DNA of 64,000 bases from Janthinobacterium sp. SUN073 (GCF_030397665.1 NZ_JAPUBT010000014.1:68744-132743); one strand, 5' to 3'. Shown: positions 50,099 through 60,327, counted from the first letter of the stretch. The notes: a model not told the origin generated them from the sequence alone. A program made the numbers and translations.

Positions 50099-50962
50099 TT
50101 ATACGTCGCTGGCCGTGCCGTCAGCAGTGTCCGTACCATAGGCGAGTGCCAGCGCGCGGGCGCGCGCCTGGTCTTCCGGCGTGGTTTCCACGGCTTTCTT
50201 GTCAACCTTGGCGGCTTCGGCGGCATGCTCCGGCTGCACCAGCTTGAGCAAACGCAAGCTCAGGCTGCCCGCCAGCTCGCCATCCTTGCCGCTGGCGCTG
50301 GCGCCGTCGGACGCGCCCTGATAGAGATTGCTTTGCAATTGCTGGCCCAGCAGCTTGAACAGGTCGTGCAGATTGCCGGCGAAGGTCGTGGCGGGCAATT
50401 CTTTGGCGGGCACGGCGGCGGCGTCGGATGGCGGCGCTTCCTGCGCATCCTCTTGCGTTTGCACCAATGCGCCTGCGCTGATGTTCGATTGATATTGCAC
50501 TTCCAGTTCGAAGTCGAAGGTCTGGCCATCGGCCGTGGTGATCTTGCCCTTGCCGATGAAATGCGCGTTTTCATCGAGGCTGAAGGCGGCGGCGCGGCTG
50601 CTGCTGCCGGCGCCCGAGACGCTGGCACTACCGCTGCTGAAGCTGGAACCGGCTTGCAGGTCGACCGAATCGAAAGCGACCGTGGCGCCGTCGCCGAACA
50701 GCTGGCGCGTCATGGTGCTCAGAAAATCCTGCGTCACGTCGACGGTCGCGTTGCCCAGCGCATCGGTCCGTTGCGACAGTCCCTTGGCCGACAGGTCCAG
50801 GCCGTTTTTTGACAGGGCCACCACGTCTTGCGCCGTGCGCTGCATCAGGGGCGAGCCGGCCAGGCCGGACGCGCCGGCGCCCGCTTTTTGCGGCGTCTGC
50901 ACTGCCAGGGTATTGGCGGCGGGTTGGCGCGAGCCGGAGGTGAGGGCGGGAAGCTGGGACAT
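50099..50962 (-). CDS. Hypothetical protein, possible DUF5610-like
   Basis: 287 residues rich in Ala, Ser, Gly and Gln, no signal peptide, no transmembrane segment. The central part has VTQDFLSTMTRQLFGDG and a Ser/Gly-rich linker. DGQTFDFELEVQYQSNIS resembles a conserved block of DUF5610-type proteins of unknown function. The C-terminal ~100 residues are helical with Leu repeats (LHDLFKLLGQQLQ). Start taken at 50962; a longer in-frame start exists 13 codons earlier. Similarity is by eye and weak. Confidence 0.6.
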   Translation of the reverse strand: MSQLPALTSGSRQPAANTLAVQTPQKAGAGASGLAGSPLMQRTAQDVVALSKNGLDLSAKGLSQRTDALGNATVDVTQDFLSTMTRQLFGDGATVAFDSVDLQAGSSFSSGSASVSGAGSSSRAAAFSLDENAHFIGKGKITTADGQTFDFELEVQYQSNISAGALVQTQEDAQEAPPSDAAAVPAKELPATTFAGNLHDLFKLLGQQLQSNLYQGASDGASASGKDGELAGSLSLRLLKLVQPEHAAEAAKVDKKAVETTPEDQARARALALAYGTDTADGTASDV

Positions 50963-51022
50963 GGCAGGTTCAAATGGGGAAGATAGGCAAATTAACGGCA
51001 ATATCGCCCCATTCTTTAACCA

Positions 51023-51232
51023 TTAGTGGTGGTGCGACCAGCTACCATCCGCCGATTCCAGGTAGGACTTGACGGCATCGGCCTGGCCCGTGGCGTGGCG
51101 CTTGAGTTCGCCACATGCGCAAATGCCCTGATACGGCTGGATATGCGAGCAGGCGGAGACTTTTTGCAGGTAGACCTGCATGGATTTGTGACATTTTACG
51201 CACTTGAAGGTGAGGCTGCGGGCGGCTTTCAT
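51023..51232 (-). CDS. Small Cys-rich (zinc-ribbon-like) protein
   Basis: 69 residues. A FKCVKCHK pair of Cys near residue 10 and a CACGE pair near 40, plus CSH between, could bind one zinc ion. AAGGA precedes the ATG. The tail SWSHHH adds His residues. No family recognised. It lies between the Ala-rich protein and the sbcCD locus with its own spacing. Confidence 0.65.
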   Translation of the reverse strand: MKAARSLTFKCVKCHKSMQVYLQKVSACSHIQPYQGICACGELKRHATGQADAVKSYLESADGSWSHHH

Positions 51233-51410
51233 GGGGTTCCTTGAATTGTTGCGGGGCGTAGGCGGTGCCTGCGCGAAGGCGGCGATTTTAACGCACTCCG
51301 GCCATCGTTACACGTTGTTGCATCTGCGCCACGCGCACGTCAACTGAATCCGCGCCATGACGTTGAGCGTATATAGGAGGTCGTCTGACCGCCATTGAAG
51401 AGGTAGCACC

Positions 51411-51578
51411 ATGGACAAGCATGACAAGGAAAAGCCTGCACAGCCCGCCAAGGAGCTGGTGAGGAAATGGCTGAAAGCGGAACTGGAACAGCGCCGGCCC
51501 CCGCCCGACCCGGAACAAATCCGCCGCGAACTGGGCTGGGATTTGCTCAGGCTGGGACGCGAGCCGCTGGCGCGCTGA
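51411..51578 (+). CDS. Small hypothetical protein (55 residues)
   Basis: Short gene convergent on sbcC: its stop at 51576-51578 lies 6 bp before the sbcC stop. AGAGG lies 7 nt before the ATG. The peptide is highly charged, Lys/Glu-rich then Arg/Pro-rich (KHDKEKPAQPAKELVRKW, then ELEQRRPPPDPEQIRRELG), with a Leu/Arg tail. Likely cytoplasmic helical. The good start site and codon use support translation; no family recognised. Confidence 0.55.
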   Translation: MDKHDKEKPAQPAKELVRKWLKAELEQRRPPPDPEQIRRELGWDLLRLGREPLAR

Positions 51579-51584
51579 CGCCCG

Positions 51585-54500
51585 TTAGCGCACCGTCACC
51601 ACGCTCTTGCCGCCGGCCCCCGGCTGCACGAGGATGCGGGTGGCGATGCGCTCCGTCATTTCCTGTACGTGCGAGATGACACCCACCTTGCGTCCCATCG
51701 CTTGCAAGCCGTCGAGCGCATCCATGGCCACGCGCAGGGTTTCCGTGTCCAGGCTGCCGAAGCCTTCGTCGATGAACAGCGATTCCACGCGCACCCGGTT
51801 CGAGGACAGCGAGGCCAGGCCCAGCGCCAGTGCCAGCGAGACGAGGAACGATTCGCCGCCCGACAGCGAGTGCACGGAGCGCAGCTCGCCGCCCATGTCC
51901 TGGTCGCGCACCATCAGGCCCAGCGACGGATTGTTCGGATTGTCGATGCGCTCCAGTTGATAGCGGCGCGCCAGGTGGTTCAAATGCGCGTTGGCATAGC
52001 CGAGCAGCACTTCCAGCGTGAATTGCTGCGCATAGTTGCGAAATTTCTTGCCGTCGGCCGAGCCGATCAATTCATTCAGGCTGGCCCAGCGCCGCTCGAT
52101 GACGGCTTGCGCCTCGATTTGCGCCAGCATCGCTTGCGCGCTGTGGCGCCGCGCGTCGTCTTGCGCGATGGCCAGGCGTAAGCGCGTCGCTTCCTGGTTG
52201 GCCGCCTGGCGTTCCAGCAGCAGCGCGTCGAGCGCCGCCTGCAGCGCGGCCACGTCCATTTCCAGCGCTTCCGGCGGATGCTGCACGTGCACCGCCAGTT
52301 GCTGCCGGCGCTCGGCCAGCACGGAAACGGCCGCCGTGTGGCGGTCGGCGATCACTTGCAGGGCATCGCGTTCGGCGCGCATGGCGTCCGGCGCGATGGC
52401 CAGGTGCGCGCGCAAGCCGGCCATGTCGGCGGGCGCGTGACCAGGGTGGGCAAGCTGGAACTGGCGCAGCCAGTCGTGCAGCGCGGCGGTGGCGCCGTGT
52501 TCCTGTTCACGCAAGGCGGTCAGGCGCTGCGACAGCTGCGCGCACGCTTCGTCCAGGCGTGTGCGCTGTTGGCTGGCCGTTTGCGCCGCCGCTTGCTGCT
52601 GCGCCAGCAGCGCTTTGGCCGCCGCGGTGGCGCCAGCCAGCGCGCCTTCCACCTCGGTCACGCTCTGGCCCTGCCATAGCGCGTTGCGCTCCGCTTGCAG
52701 TGTCGTGCGCTGTTTGTCGGCGGCGGCAAAGGCGGCGTGGGTCTCCTTTGCCGTGTGCTGCGCCTTGCTGGCGGCCAGCAGCGCCGCGTCCAGCTGCGCG
52801 GCCAGGGTGGCCAGCGCGTGGCCGCGGTGGTCCTGGTCCGCCTGCTGTTTCAGCCATTGCCGGCTTTCCGTTTCACGCGCCGCGCGGAAGGCGGCCGGGC
52901 CGGCGCGCCAGCCGTCTTTCCAGTCCTCGGCGCCGTCGGCGTCGGCAAACGCGCCATCGAGCTGCGCCAGCAAGGCATCGAGCACGGCGCGCGCCGTCTC
53001 GCCCTTGTCGGCGTTGCCCGCTTGCTGCGCTTGCAGCTGCGCCAGCCGCGCTTGGGCATCGGCGACGGTGCTGGTGCAGCGCGCGTGCTCGTTTGACGCC
53101 AGTTCGTGCGCCGCCTGCGCCTGCTCGCGCTGTGCGCTGGCCTGGCGCAGCGCCGCCTCCTGCTGCGCCAGCGCCTGCAAACCGGCCGCATTGGCTGCCA
53201 GCTGTTGCGTGAACCAGTCCGCGCGCTGCTTTGCGGGCGGCAGTTGTAATGTGTCCGCATGCGGCAGCCACTGCGCGTCCAGGGCGGCGATGGCGGGCGG
53301 CAGGGCCGCCAGTTCGGCATCCGTTTGCGCCTGTTCGCGCGCCGTCGCGGCCAGCGCCGCCTTGTGCGTGGCCAGCCGCTCCAGATTGCCGCGCGCCTGC
53401 GTGCGGCAGGCCAGTACCTCATCCTGCAAGCTGGCCAGCATCGCCTGCAAGGCGTGATCGGCGTGGCTGTACGGGTGTTCCAGCGCGCCGCAGACGGGGC
53501 AGGGCTGGTCATCCTGCAAATTGGCCCGCAGCTGCTCGACGCTGGCCGCGCATGCCGCTTCCGCGCCCTTCAAGGATTTTTCCGCCTGCGCCAGGCGCGC
53601 TTCCAGCAGCGCCGTTTGCGCCGCTTCCGCCGCCAATGCCGTACTTTCCGTTTGCGCGGCCTGCGCCAGCTGGGCCGCCCTGGCTTGCCAGTGCGCCAGC
53701 GCCTGCTGCTGGCGTGCCAGTTCGCTCCAGGTTTTTTCCGCGCTGGTCAAGATGCGCGCATGCGCCTCCAGTTGGCCGCGCTGTTCCTGCAGCGCCTGGC
53801 CATCGATGGCTTGCACGGCGGCTGTCGCTTCGCGCCGCTGCGCATCGCGCACGGCCAGCGCGGCAGCGGCGCTGGCCAGCGCCGCTTGCGCCGCCTGCGT
53901 GGCGTCAAGGGCCTGGCGCACCTGCTGCGCCGAATCGGCCATGCTGGCGTCGGCCGCATCGGCTTGCGCGGCCGCTTGCCCGGCCTGGGCAAACAATTGA
54001 TCCCACAACTGCCACGATTGCGCCAGCGCCTGCCACTGCTGGTGCGATGCCAGCCACTGGCGGCCCGCTTCCTGTTCCGCCAGCGCGGCGTGCTGGCGCT
54101 GTTGCAGTGCCTGCAGCGCGCTGCGCGCCGCTTCGTTGGTCAGGTCGGCGGCCTGCGCGGCCTGCCATGCCTGGCCATGCGCGGGCAATTGCGCGGCAAT
54201 GCCGGCGTCGAGCGCCTTGGCCTGATCGAGCACAGGCGCCGCATCGCGCTGCGCCACTTCCCTGGCAAGCAAGGCCGCCGTCGCCAGCTGCATGGCCTGC
54301 GTCAGTTGCGCTTCGCTGGCCACGGCTTGCGCCGCCTGCACGCGCGACGCTTCCAGCGAGGCGCCGCTGCCGGCGATGTCGCTGGCCAGGCGCGCCACGT
54401 CGTCGATCAGGGGTCGTGCCGGCTGCAGCAATTCCCACTGCGCCAGCGCCGCGCGGCGTTCTTGCGCGGCGGCGCGTTCGGCATCTGCGCTATCGAGCGC

Positions 54501-55343
54501 CTCTTGCGCGGCCGTCGCCTGGGTTTGCAGCTTGTGCGTCTCCTGGTGCCAGCGCTGCTGCAGTTCCAGCACCGCCTTGCGCAAGTCGATGTGTTGCAGG
54601 GTGGTATCGGCCGCGCCGCACTGCGCCTCGGCGTCGGACCGCTCTGCCGGCGACAAGGGCCGCTGGTCGGCCAGTTTTTCGCCCAGGCGTTCGAGGGCCT
54701 GCTTTTCCTTCTTTGCCCGCTCGAAGGCGCGCATGGAAATGTCGGTATAGATGCTGCTGCCCGTCAGGGTTTCCAGCAACTCTCCCCGTTCATTGTCTTC
54801 CGTCTTGAGGAAGGTGGAAAACTCGTTCTGCGCCAGCAGCACGGCGCGCGTAAACTGGTCGAAGGACAGGCCGATGCGCTTTTCGATCTCTTCCTTGACT
54901 TCCGTCTTGGTGCCGCCGATGGGCTGCAGCGCGGGCAGCTGGTGCAAGCTCATGGCGGTCGCCTGCAGTGCCCCTTCGGCCCGGGTGCGCGAGCGGCGCA
55001 CGCTCCAGCGCGCGCGGTAGCTGGCGCCGTCGTTGCCGACGAAGTCCACTTGCGCGTAACCGTCCGGCGTGCCGCGGCGCAGCAAGGTGCGCGTATCCTG
55101 GGCGTTGACGGTTTCCTTGCCCACGTCGGGCAGGGCGCTGCCCCGTCCCAGCACTTTCAGCAGGCGCGGCGTGGCGTCGTACAGGGCCAGGCACAGGGCG
55201 TCGAGCAGGGTGCTCTTGCCCGCGCCCGTGGGGCCGCTGATGGCGAACAGGCCGGCGGACGCCAGCGGCTCCTGCTGGAAGTCGACTTCAAATTCGCCGG
55301 CCAGCGAGGCCAGGTTCTTACCGCTGATTTTCAGGATTTTCAT
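51585..55343 (-). CDS. sbcC: SbcC, exonuclease subunit C (SMC-like ATPase)
   Basis: ATPase partner of SbcD; the complex cleaves hairpins and DNA ends. 1252 residues. Walker A is GPTGAGKSTLLDALCLALYD near the N-terminus. The long Ala/Gln-rich coiled coils are interrupted mid-way by the zinc hook PCPVCG. The ABC signature LSGGESFLVSLALALG and Walker B LFIDEGFGSLD are near the C-terminus. The gene order sbcD-sbcC with 16 bp between is the usual operon. Confidence 0.96.
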   Translation of the reverse strand: MKILKISGKNLASLAGEFEVDFQQEPLASAGLFAISGPTGAGKSTLLDALCLALYDATPRLLKVLGRGSALPDVGKETVNAQDTRTLLRRGTPDGYAQVDFVGNDGASYRARWSVRRSRTRAEGALQATAMSLHQLPALQPIGGTKTEVKEEIEKRIGLSFDQFTRAVLLAQNEFSTFLKTEDNERGELLETLTGSSIYTDISMRAFERAKKEKQALERLGEKLADQRPLSPAERSDAEAQCGAADTTLQHIDLRKAVLELQQRWHQETHKLQTQATAAQEALDSADAERAAAQERRAALAQWELLQPARPLIDDVARLASDIAGSGASLEASRVQAAQAVASEAQLTQAMQLATAALLAREVAQRDAAPVLDQAKALDAGIAAQLPAHGQAWQAAQAADLTNEAARSALQALQQRQHAALAEQEAGRQWLASHQQWQALAQSWQLWDQLFAQAGQAAAQADAADASMADSAQQVRQALDATQAAQAALASAAAALAVRDAQRREATAAVQAIDGQALQEQRGQLEAHARILTSAEKTWSELARQQQALAHWQARAAQLAQAAQTESTALAAEAAQTALLEARLAQAEKSLKGAEAACAASVEQLRANLQDDQPCPVCGALEHPYSHADHALQAMLASLQDEVLACRTQARGNLERLATHKAALAATAREQAQTDAELAALPPAIAALDAQWLPHADTLQLPPAKQRADWFTQQLAANAAGLQALAQQEAALRQASAQREQAQAAHELASNEHARCTSTVADAQARLAQLQAQQAGNADKGETARAVLDALLAQLDGAFADADGAEDWKDGWRAGPAAFRAARETESRQWLKQQADQDHRGHALATLAAQLDAALLAASKAQHTAKETHAAFAAADKQRTTLQAERNALWQGQSVTEVEGALAGATAAAKALLAQQQAAAQTASQQRTRLDEACAQLSQRLTALREQEHGATAALHDWLRQFQLAHPGHAPADMAGLRAHLAIAPDAMRAERDALQVIADRHTAAVSVLAERRQQLAVHVQHPPEALEMDVAALQAALDALLLERQAANQEATRLRLAIAQDDARRHSAQAMLAQIEAQAVIERRWASLNELIGSADGKKFRNYAQQFTLEVLLGYANAHLNHLARRYQLERIDNPNNPSLGLMVRDQDMGGELRSVHSLSGGESFLVSLALALGLASLSSNRVRVESLFIDEGFGSLDTETLRVAMDALDGLQAMGRKVGVISHVQEMTERIATRILVQPGAGGKSVVTVR

Positions 55344-55359
55344 GGTTTTTCAGGAGCAG

Positions 55360-56586
55360 TCAGGCGCCGGGCAGCAGCAGTTCGGCCAGGGCCGAGAGGA
55401 GTTCGGGTGGCGCTTCCTTGGCGTATTTTTGCTGATACAGGCGGCGGAAGATGTCGTCGGGCTGCAGCTGGCCCAATTGGTCGAGCGTCATGTTCTCGGG
55501 TGCGCTGCTGCGCGCGGCGCTCGATGTTTCGATCTTTGCCAGGCGCACCGGCTTGCCGTCGAGCGCCGTTTCGATGCGCGTGCGCAGGCCCGGCTCGGGC
55601 GCATCGAGGCGCACGCGCACTTCCAGGAACGGTTGCGCCTCGGCCGGTGCGTCAGGCACGTCGAGGGCCGCCAGCTGCGCCAGCACTTCGTTGATGGGCG
55701 CCGGCGTGGCGGGCACGCGCAGCAGCGGCACGGCGCGCGGTACCTCGATGGCGCGCACGGACTGCAGCGTTTCGCCGTCGATGTCCAGGCACAGCACCTG
55801 GTGGCGGTAGTTCACTTCGGCAAACGACAGGGGAATCGGGCTGCCGCAATAGCGGATATGTTCTTGCCCGCCGACGGCCTGCGCCTTGTGCAGGTGGCCC
55901 AGCGCCGCGTAGGCGATGGCGGTATCAAAAATCCCCGACGGCAGCATTTCGGTGCCGCCGATGACGATGCGGCGTTCCGAATCGTTCGACATTTCGCCGC
56001 CCACCATGTGGCAGTGGCCCATGGCAAGGATGGCTTGTCCTGGCTGGCGGCGCGCCAGCGCCAGGTCAGTCAGCTGGCGGTACAGCAGAGCGATGCCGCC
56101 CAGGTAGGCATCCTGGGTGTCGCCGGCGGGCAGTTTCGGCACGTCGCCGGGGCGCAAAAAGGGCACGGCCAGGCACCAGGCCTGCACCTGCCCATCGGCG
56201 CCCGACAGTGGCAGCAGCAGGCGTTCCAGGTCGATGTCGCCATCTTCGCCGCGCAGCAAATGGCCGATGACGTGCGTGCCGTGCGCGGCCAGCAGGGGGG
56301 CGGGCGCTTCGAGCCGTCCGGCCGAATCGTGGTTGCCGGCGACGACGATCAGCTGCAGCGCGGGCAGGCGCGCGCGCGCCTGCTGCAGGAACACGTACAG
56401 CTGCTTTTGCGAGGCGGCCGACGGGTTGGCGTTGTCGAACACGTCGCCTGCCACCAGCAGCACGTCGACGCGTTCGGCCACGAGCGTGTCGAGCAGCCAG
56501 TCGAGGAAGCGCTGGTGTTCGTAGCCCCGTTCATAGTTGTGCAGGGTCTGGCCCAGATGCCAGTCGGAAGTGTGCAGCAGGCGCAT
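55360..56586 (-). CDS. sbcD: SbcD, exonuclease subunit D (Mre11-like nuclease)
   Basis: Metallophosphoesterase nuclease subunit, 408 residues. Motifs: LHTSDWHLGQ, VAGDVFDNANP, VVAGNHDS and MGHCHMVG, all metal ligands of the Mre11 fold. The start is placed at 56586, where the first motif begins 5 residues in; an earlier in-frame start would add 75 unrelated residues. Immediately upstream of sbcC. Confidence 0.95.
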   Translation of the reverse strand: MRLLHTSDWHLGQTLHNYERGYEHQRFLDWLLDTLVAERVDVLLVAGDVFDNANPSAASQKQLYVFLQQARARLPALQLIVVAGNHDSAGRLEAPAPLLAAHGTHVIGHLLRGEDGDIDLERLLLPLSGADGQVQAWCLAVPFLRPGDVPKLPAGDTQDAYLGGIALLYRQLTDLALARRQPGQAILAMGHCHMVGGEMSNDSERRIVIGGTEMLPSGIFDTAIAYAALGHLHKAQAVGGQEHIRYCGSPIPLSFAEVNYRHQVLCLDIDGETLQSVRAIEVPRAVPLLRVPATPAPINEVLAQLAALDVPDAPAEAQPFLEVRVRLDAPEPGLRTRIETALDGKPVRLAKIETSSAARSSAPENMTLDQLGQLQPDDIFRRLYQQKYAKEAPPELLSALAELLLPGA

Positions 56587-56653
56587 GGTGGGGCAAGGGT
56601 AGGGAAGACAGGCGCCAATATAGCAGGAATGGCGCCATACGCCAGTGGCTGGA

Positions 56654-59600
56654 TCAAAGCACTGCGGGACCCGCTCGATAAGTGTTCCTGCCATCCTGCT
56701 TGGCCTGGTACAGCAGTACGTCGGCGCGTTGCAGCAGCACGGCAGGGGGGATGTCTTCGTCGCGGTAGAAGGCCAGGCCGATGCTGGCGGAAATGCGCAC
56801 GGTGATGCCATCGAGTTCGAACGGCTGCCGCATGGCGGCGACGATTTTTTCCGCCAGCGCGGCCGCGTCGTCGGGCCGGGCGATCTGTTCCATGATGATG
56901 GTGAATTCGTCGCCGCCCAGGCGGGCGATGATGTCGGTGACGCGCATGGTCTGCGTCAGGCGCTGGGCGAAGGCGCGCAGCAGGGCGTCGCCGGTGCCGT
57001 GGCCATGCGTGTCGTTGACGGGCTTGAAGCGGTCGATATCCATGTACATGACGGCCATCAGGTGCTGCTGCTGGCGACTGGCGTGCATGGCGTCGCTGAG
57101 TTTTTGCTGGAAGCCGGCGCGGTTCGACAAGCCGGTCAGCACATCGACCTGGGCCAGCTGCAGCAAGCGCTGTTTTTCGCGCTTTTGCACGGTGATATCC
57201 TGGCGCATCACGTGAAAACCCGCCACCTGCAGCTTGTCTTCGCCGATCTGCGGAATGTAGATCACTTCCAGGCAGCGCTCGATGCCTTCCTTGTCGTCTT
57301 CTTCCTCGAAGCTCAAAGATTCGCCCGCCAGCACTCTTTCGATATACGGCGCCACCGTGCGGTAGCGCGCCTCGCCGACGGTCTCGCGTACGCTGCGGCC
57401 CAGCGCCTGCCGGCCCGTCAGGCCGAATTCGCGCTCATAGGCGATGTTCAGGAAGCGGTAGACCTGGTCGGCGTCGATGTACGCGATCATGGCCGGCAAG
57501 GTGTCGGCGATGGTGCGCAGGCGCGCTTCGCTTTCCAGCAGCGCCACTTCCGATTCGCGCAAGATGGTGATGTCGTCCAGGCTGCCCACGTAGCCTTCTA
57601 TCTGGCCATCGATGAGGATGGGGGCAATTTTGACGGAGACCCACACCAGCCTGCCGTCGGGTTGCAGGCAGCGCAAGGTGGACTGGAACGGCGCGTGGCT
57701 GCGCCTGAGCTGTTCCAGTGCCAGGTGCATCAGCGGATAGTCGTCCGGGTGCAGGGCGCTGGTCCAGCCGGCGCCCAGGGCGGCGGCGCGCGGCAGGCCC
57801 GTGATCGATTCGAAGGTGCGGTTGACGTAGGTGCAACGGCGCTGGCGGTCCAGGCGCACCAGCCCGAGCGGCGAGGCGTCGTTGACGGCGGCCAGTTCCG
57901 CCTGTTTCTGGCGCAGTTCCAGTTCCTGCTGGCGGCGCTGCGAGACATCCTCGGCGATGCACAGGATATGTTCGATCTGCTGGCGCTCGTCGAACACGGG
58001 CACGGAGACGGAGCGCACGTAGCGCAGGCTGCCATCACGCAGGCGCAAGGGCTTTTCCGTATGGTCGATGACGCCGCGCTCGGCCAGGATGGCGCGGTCG
58101 TCCTCGGCGTCGTGCAGGCCGAAGTCGGGCGGAAAGGCCTGGCAATCGGTCTTGCCGACGACGTCGGCGGCCAGGTGGCCGGTGATATCCTCGGCCGCCT
58201 TGTTCCACACCTCCATCTGGCCGAAATTCTCCGGGCGTGCGCTTTTCACGTAGACCAGCACGGGCAAATGGTCGATCAGCGACTGCAGGAAACTGCGGTT
58301 ATCCTGCAGCGCCAGTTCGTCGTGCTTGCGCGCGCTGATGTCGCGCGAGGTGACGGCCACGCCGTCGATGATGGGCACCACCTGGTGGCGCAGCCAGCGC
58401 GTGCCGCCCGAGGCCAGTGTCAGCTCGAATTCGTCCTCCAGCGGCTGGCCCGTTTCCATCACCCGCACGAAGCGCTTGAAAAAACGCTCGCCGCGCAGCA
58501 GCGGCACCTGCGGCAGCACGCGTTGGCCCAGCAGTTCGGAGCGTGGCTTGCCCAGCATGTCGGCGGCCCGCTCGTTGACGTCGGCGAAGATGAAGTCTTC
58601 CACCGGCTTTCCCGGCGCGGGGCGCCAGGCCTTCAGCAGCAGCACGGCATCGAGGCTGCCCTGGTGCGCCGCGCGCAACAGCGCTTGCGTTTCCTTGGCC
58701 TGGCGGATGCTGCGGCGCAGGCGCGCGCTCTGGCGCATCAGCAGGCCCGTAAAGCCGGCAATGAGCACGCTGGCGGCGAGCAGCGCGCCGACATACGCCA
58801 GGCGGCGCTGTTCGAAGCGCGTCATGGCGCCGGCTTGGCTGACGCCTACCACGGCCAGCAGCGGGTAACGCGGCAGTTCGCGGTAGCTGTAGATGCGCGC
58901 CGTCGCGTCGACGGGCGGATCGATCAGCAGTTCTTCGGCGGCATGCTGCGGTGGCCCGGGCATGCGGAAGTCGATGCGGTCGCTGAGGATCAATTGCTCG
59001 CCGATGCGTCCCACCGTCAGGCCGCTATCGCGCGCCACCAGCATCAGCGCGCCCTGTTCATCGAGGTCCAGGCGGTCGTAATCGTCGACAAAATAGGTCG
59101 GGTCGACGTGGATGATGATGGCGCCGGCAAAGCGGCCGTGCGCATCGTTCAGGCGGCGCGCCAGGCGGATGGCCCAGTGCTTGCTGCCCGCGTCGAGCAT
59201 GGGCGTGTCGACCAGGGCCGTGTCGGACGAATTGGCGGCCAGCGCCCTGAAAAATGCCTGGCTGGCCAGGTTTTCCGGCAAATAGGCATTGGCGCTGTCG
59301 ATCACATCGCCCTGCGCGTCGATGAGGGCGATCGGCAATGCCAGCTTCGACGGCAACACGCTGTCGAGCAGGCCCTGGCGGCGCATGAATTCATTCAGGC
59401 GCAGGCTGCCATCCGATTCCTCGTACTTGAGCTTGAACAATTGCGTGGCGTGGTCCGTCTGGCGCAGGGTGAAACTGGTATGGTCGGCCAGGGTACGCGC
59501 CAGCGACTGACTGACGGCCACGGCGTCGCGCACGGCGCTGGCGCGCTCCTGGCCCACCTGGTAAAAGACGGCCGCCCACAGCGCCAGCAGCAAGATGAGC

Positions 59601-59674
59601 GCGAACAGGGGTACCAGGCTGAGACGGTACAGGCGGCGGGCAAGGCGTTGCAGGGGTCTTGTTATCGCTATCAC
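56654..59674 (-). CDS. Membrane diguanylate cyclase with extracellular sensor and multiple PAS domains
   Basis: 1006 residues. The first transmembrane helix is about 18-40, then a periplasmic dCache-like region of about 250 residues, a second helix at about 293-314, then around four PAS/PAC units (about 330-830). The C-terminal GGDEF domain reads RLGGDEF. An inhibitory-site motif RVTD lies 5 residues before GGDEF, so product feedback is expected. No EAL domain. It makes cyclic-di-GMP in response to a periplasmic signal; the ligand is unknown. Monocistronic, with 281 bp upstream that show no other gene. Confidence 0.92.
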   Translation of the reverse strand: MIAITRPLQRLARRLYRLSLVPLFALILLLALWAAVFYQVGQERASAVRDAVAVSQSLARTLADHTSFTLRQTDHATQLFKLKYEESDGSLRLNEFMRRQGLLDSVLPSKLALPIALIDAQGDVIDSANAYLPENLASQAFFRALAANSSDTALVDTPMLDAGSKHWAIRLARRLNDAHGRFAGAIIIHVDPTYFVDDYDRLDLDEQGALMLVARDSGLTVGRIGEQLILSDRIDFRMPGPPQHAAEELLIDPPVDATARIYSYRELPRYPLLAVVGVSQAGAMTRFEQRRLAYVGALLAASVLIAGFTGLLMRQSARLRRSIRQAKETQALLRAAHQGSLDAVLLLKAWRPAPGKPVEDFIFADVNERAADMLGKPRSELLGQRVLPQVPLLRGERFFKRFVRVMETGQPLEDEFELTLASGGTRWLRHQVVPIIDGVAVTSRDISARKHDELALQDNRSFLQSLIDHLPVLVYVKSARPENFGQMEVWNKAAEDITGHLAADVVGKTDCQAFPPDFGLHDAEDDRAILAERGVIDHTEKPLRLRDGSLRYVRSVSVPVFDERQQIEHILCIAEDVSQRRQQELELRQKQAELAAVNDASPLGLVRLDRQRRCTYVNRTFESITGLPRAAALGAGWTSALHPDDYPLMHLALEQLRRSHAPFQSTLRCLQPDGRLVWVSVKIAPILIDGQIEGYVGSLDDITILRESEVALLESEARLRTIADTLPAMIAYIDADQVYRFLNIAYEREFGLTGRQALGRSVRETVGEARYRTVAPYIERVLAGESLSFEEEDDKEGIERCLEVIYIPQIGEDKLQVAGFHVMRQDITVQKREKQRLLQLAQVDVLTGLSNRAGFQQKLSDAMHASRQQQHLMAVMYMDIDRFKPVNDTHGHGTGDALLRAFAQRLTQTMRVTDIIARLGGDEFTIIMEQIARPDDAAALAEKIVAAMRQPFELDGITVRISASIGLAFYRDEDIPPAVLLQRADVLLYQAKQDGRNTYRAGPAVL

Positions 59675-59955
59675 GGGCGCTTGCAGGCTAGAGTCATGGT
59701 AAAAGGGAGAGGCGGCGTGGCGCGCATGATAGCCGATTCGGCTGCCTTGCGCGTCACCCTGTTGCCGCCGCTCCCATCGTCTGTTCGCGGTCTGTCGCTG
59801 GGCTTATTCTGCGTTAAATCAAGTATCTGTGGTGCCGCGCACGCTAAAAAAAGCACGCTGGCGACGACACGGGCTGGCGGCGTGGCAGAAAAAGTACAAT
59901 TGCGCCCCCATCCTCATTAAAATGGGCGCTTCTACCTCCCATATCGAAAGTTGTC

Positions 59956-60327
59956 ATGCAGAGTAAAAAGCCCGACGCGGCAAGACTGGACAAGATCGTG
60001 GCCGAAGCGCGCCGCGCCGCCGACCAGCGCGAGAGCGGCTACCGTGAGCGCTCGCTGAAGATGTATCCATGGGTATGCGGCCGCTGCACGCGCGAATTCA
60101 CGCGTGCCAACGTGCAGCAACTGACGGTGCACCACCGCGACCATAACCACGACAACAATCCGCCGGACGGCAGCAACTGGGAGCTGCTGTGCCTGTATTG
60201 CCACGACAATGAGCACTCGCGCTACCTGGAAGCGGACCGTGGCGCCGGCCTGCTGTCGGCCGAGGTGGCGCCTGCCACGCACAATCCGTTCGCCGCGCTG
60301 GCCGGCCTGATCAAGAAAAAGGACTGA
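59956..60327 (+). CDS. yajD: YajD-family HNH nuclease
   Basis: 123 residues. The HNH fold is visible: CGRC zinc pair near residue 42, HHRDHNHDNNPPDGSNWELL carrying the H-N-H residues, and CLYCHDNEH for the second zinc pair. Matches E. coli YajD and relatives, whose biological role is unsettled. ATG at 59956. It is 21 bp upstream of the response-regulator gene, so probably one transcript. Confidence 0.9.
   Translation: MQSKKPDAARLDKIVAEARRAADQRESGYRERSLKMYPWVCGRCTREFTRANVQQLTVHHRDHNHDNNPPDGSNWELLCLYCHDNEHSRYLEADRGAGLLSAEVAPATHNPFAALAGLIKKKD

Noticed and set aside
56645..59920. Very long open frame on the plus strand (over 1,000 codons)
   Set aside because: It is the mirror of the PAS-GGDEF gene on the minus strand; composition is His/Arg/Gln-rich as expected for a GC-rich shadow frame and no domain is recognisable. 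The same applies to long frames at 53259-55694, 60977-63247, 12641-14368 and 33918-35348.
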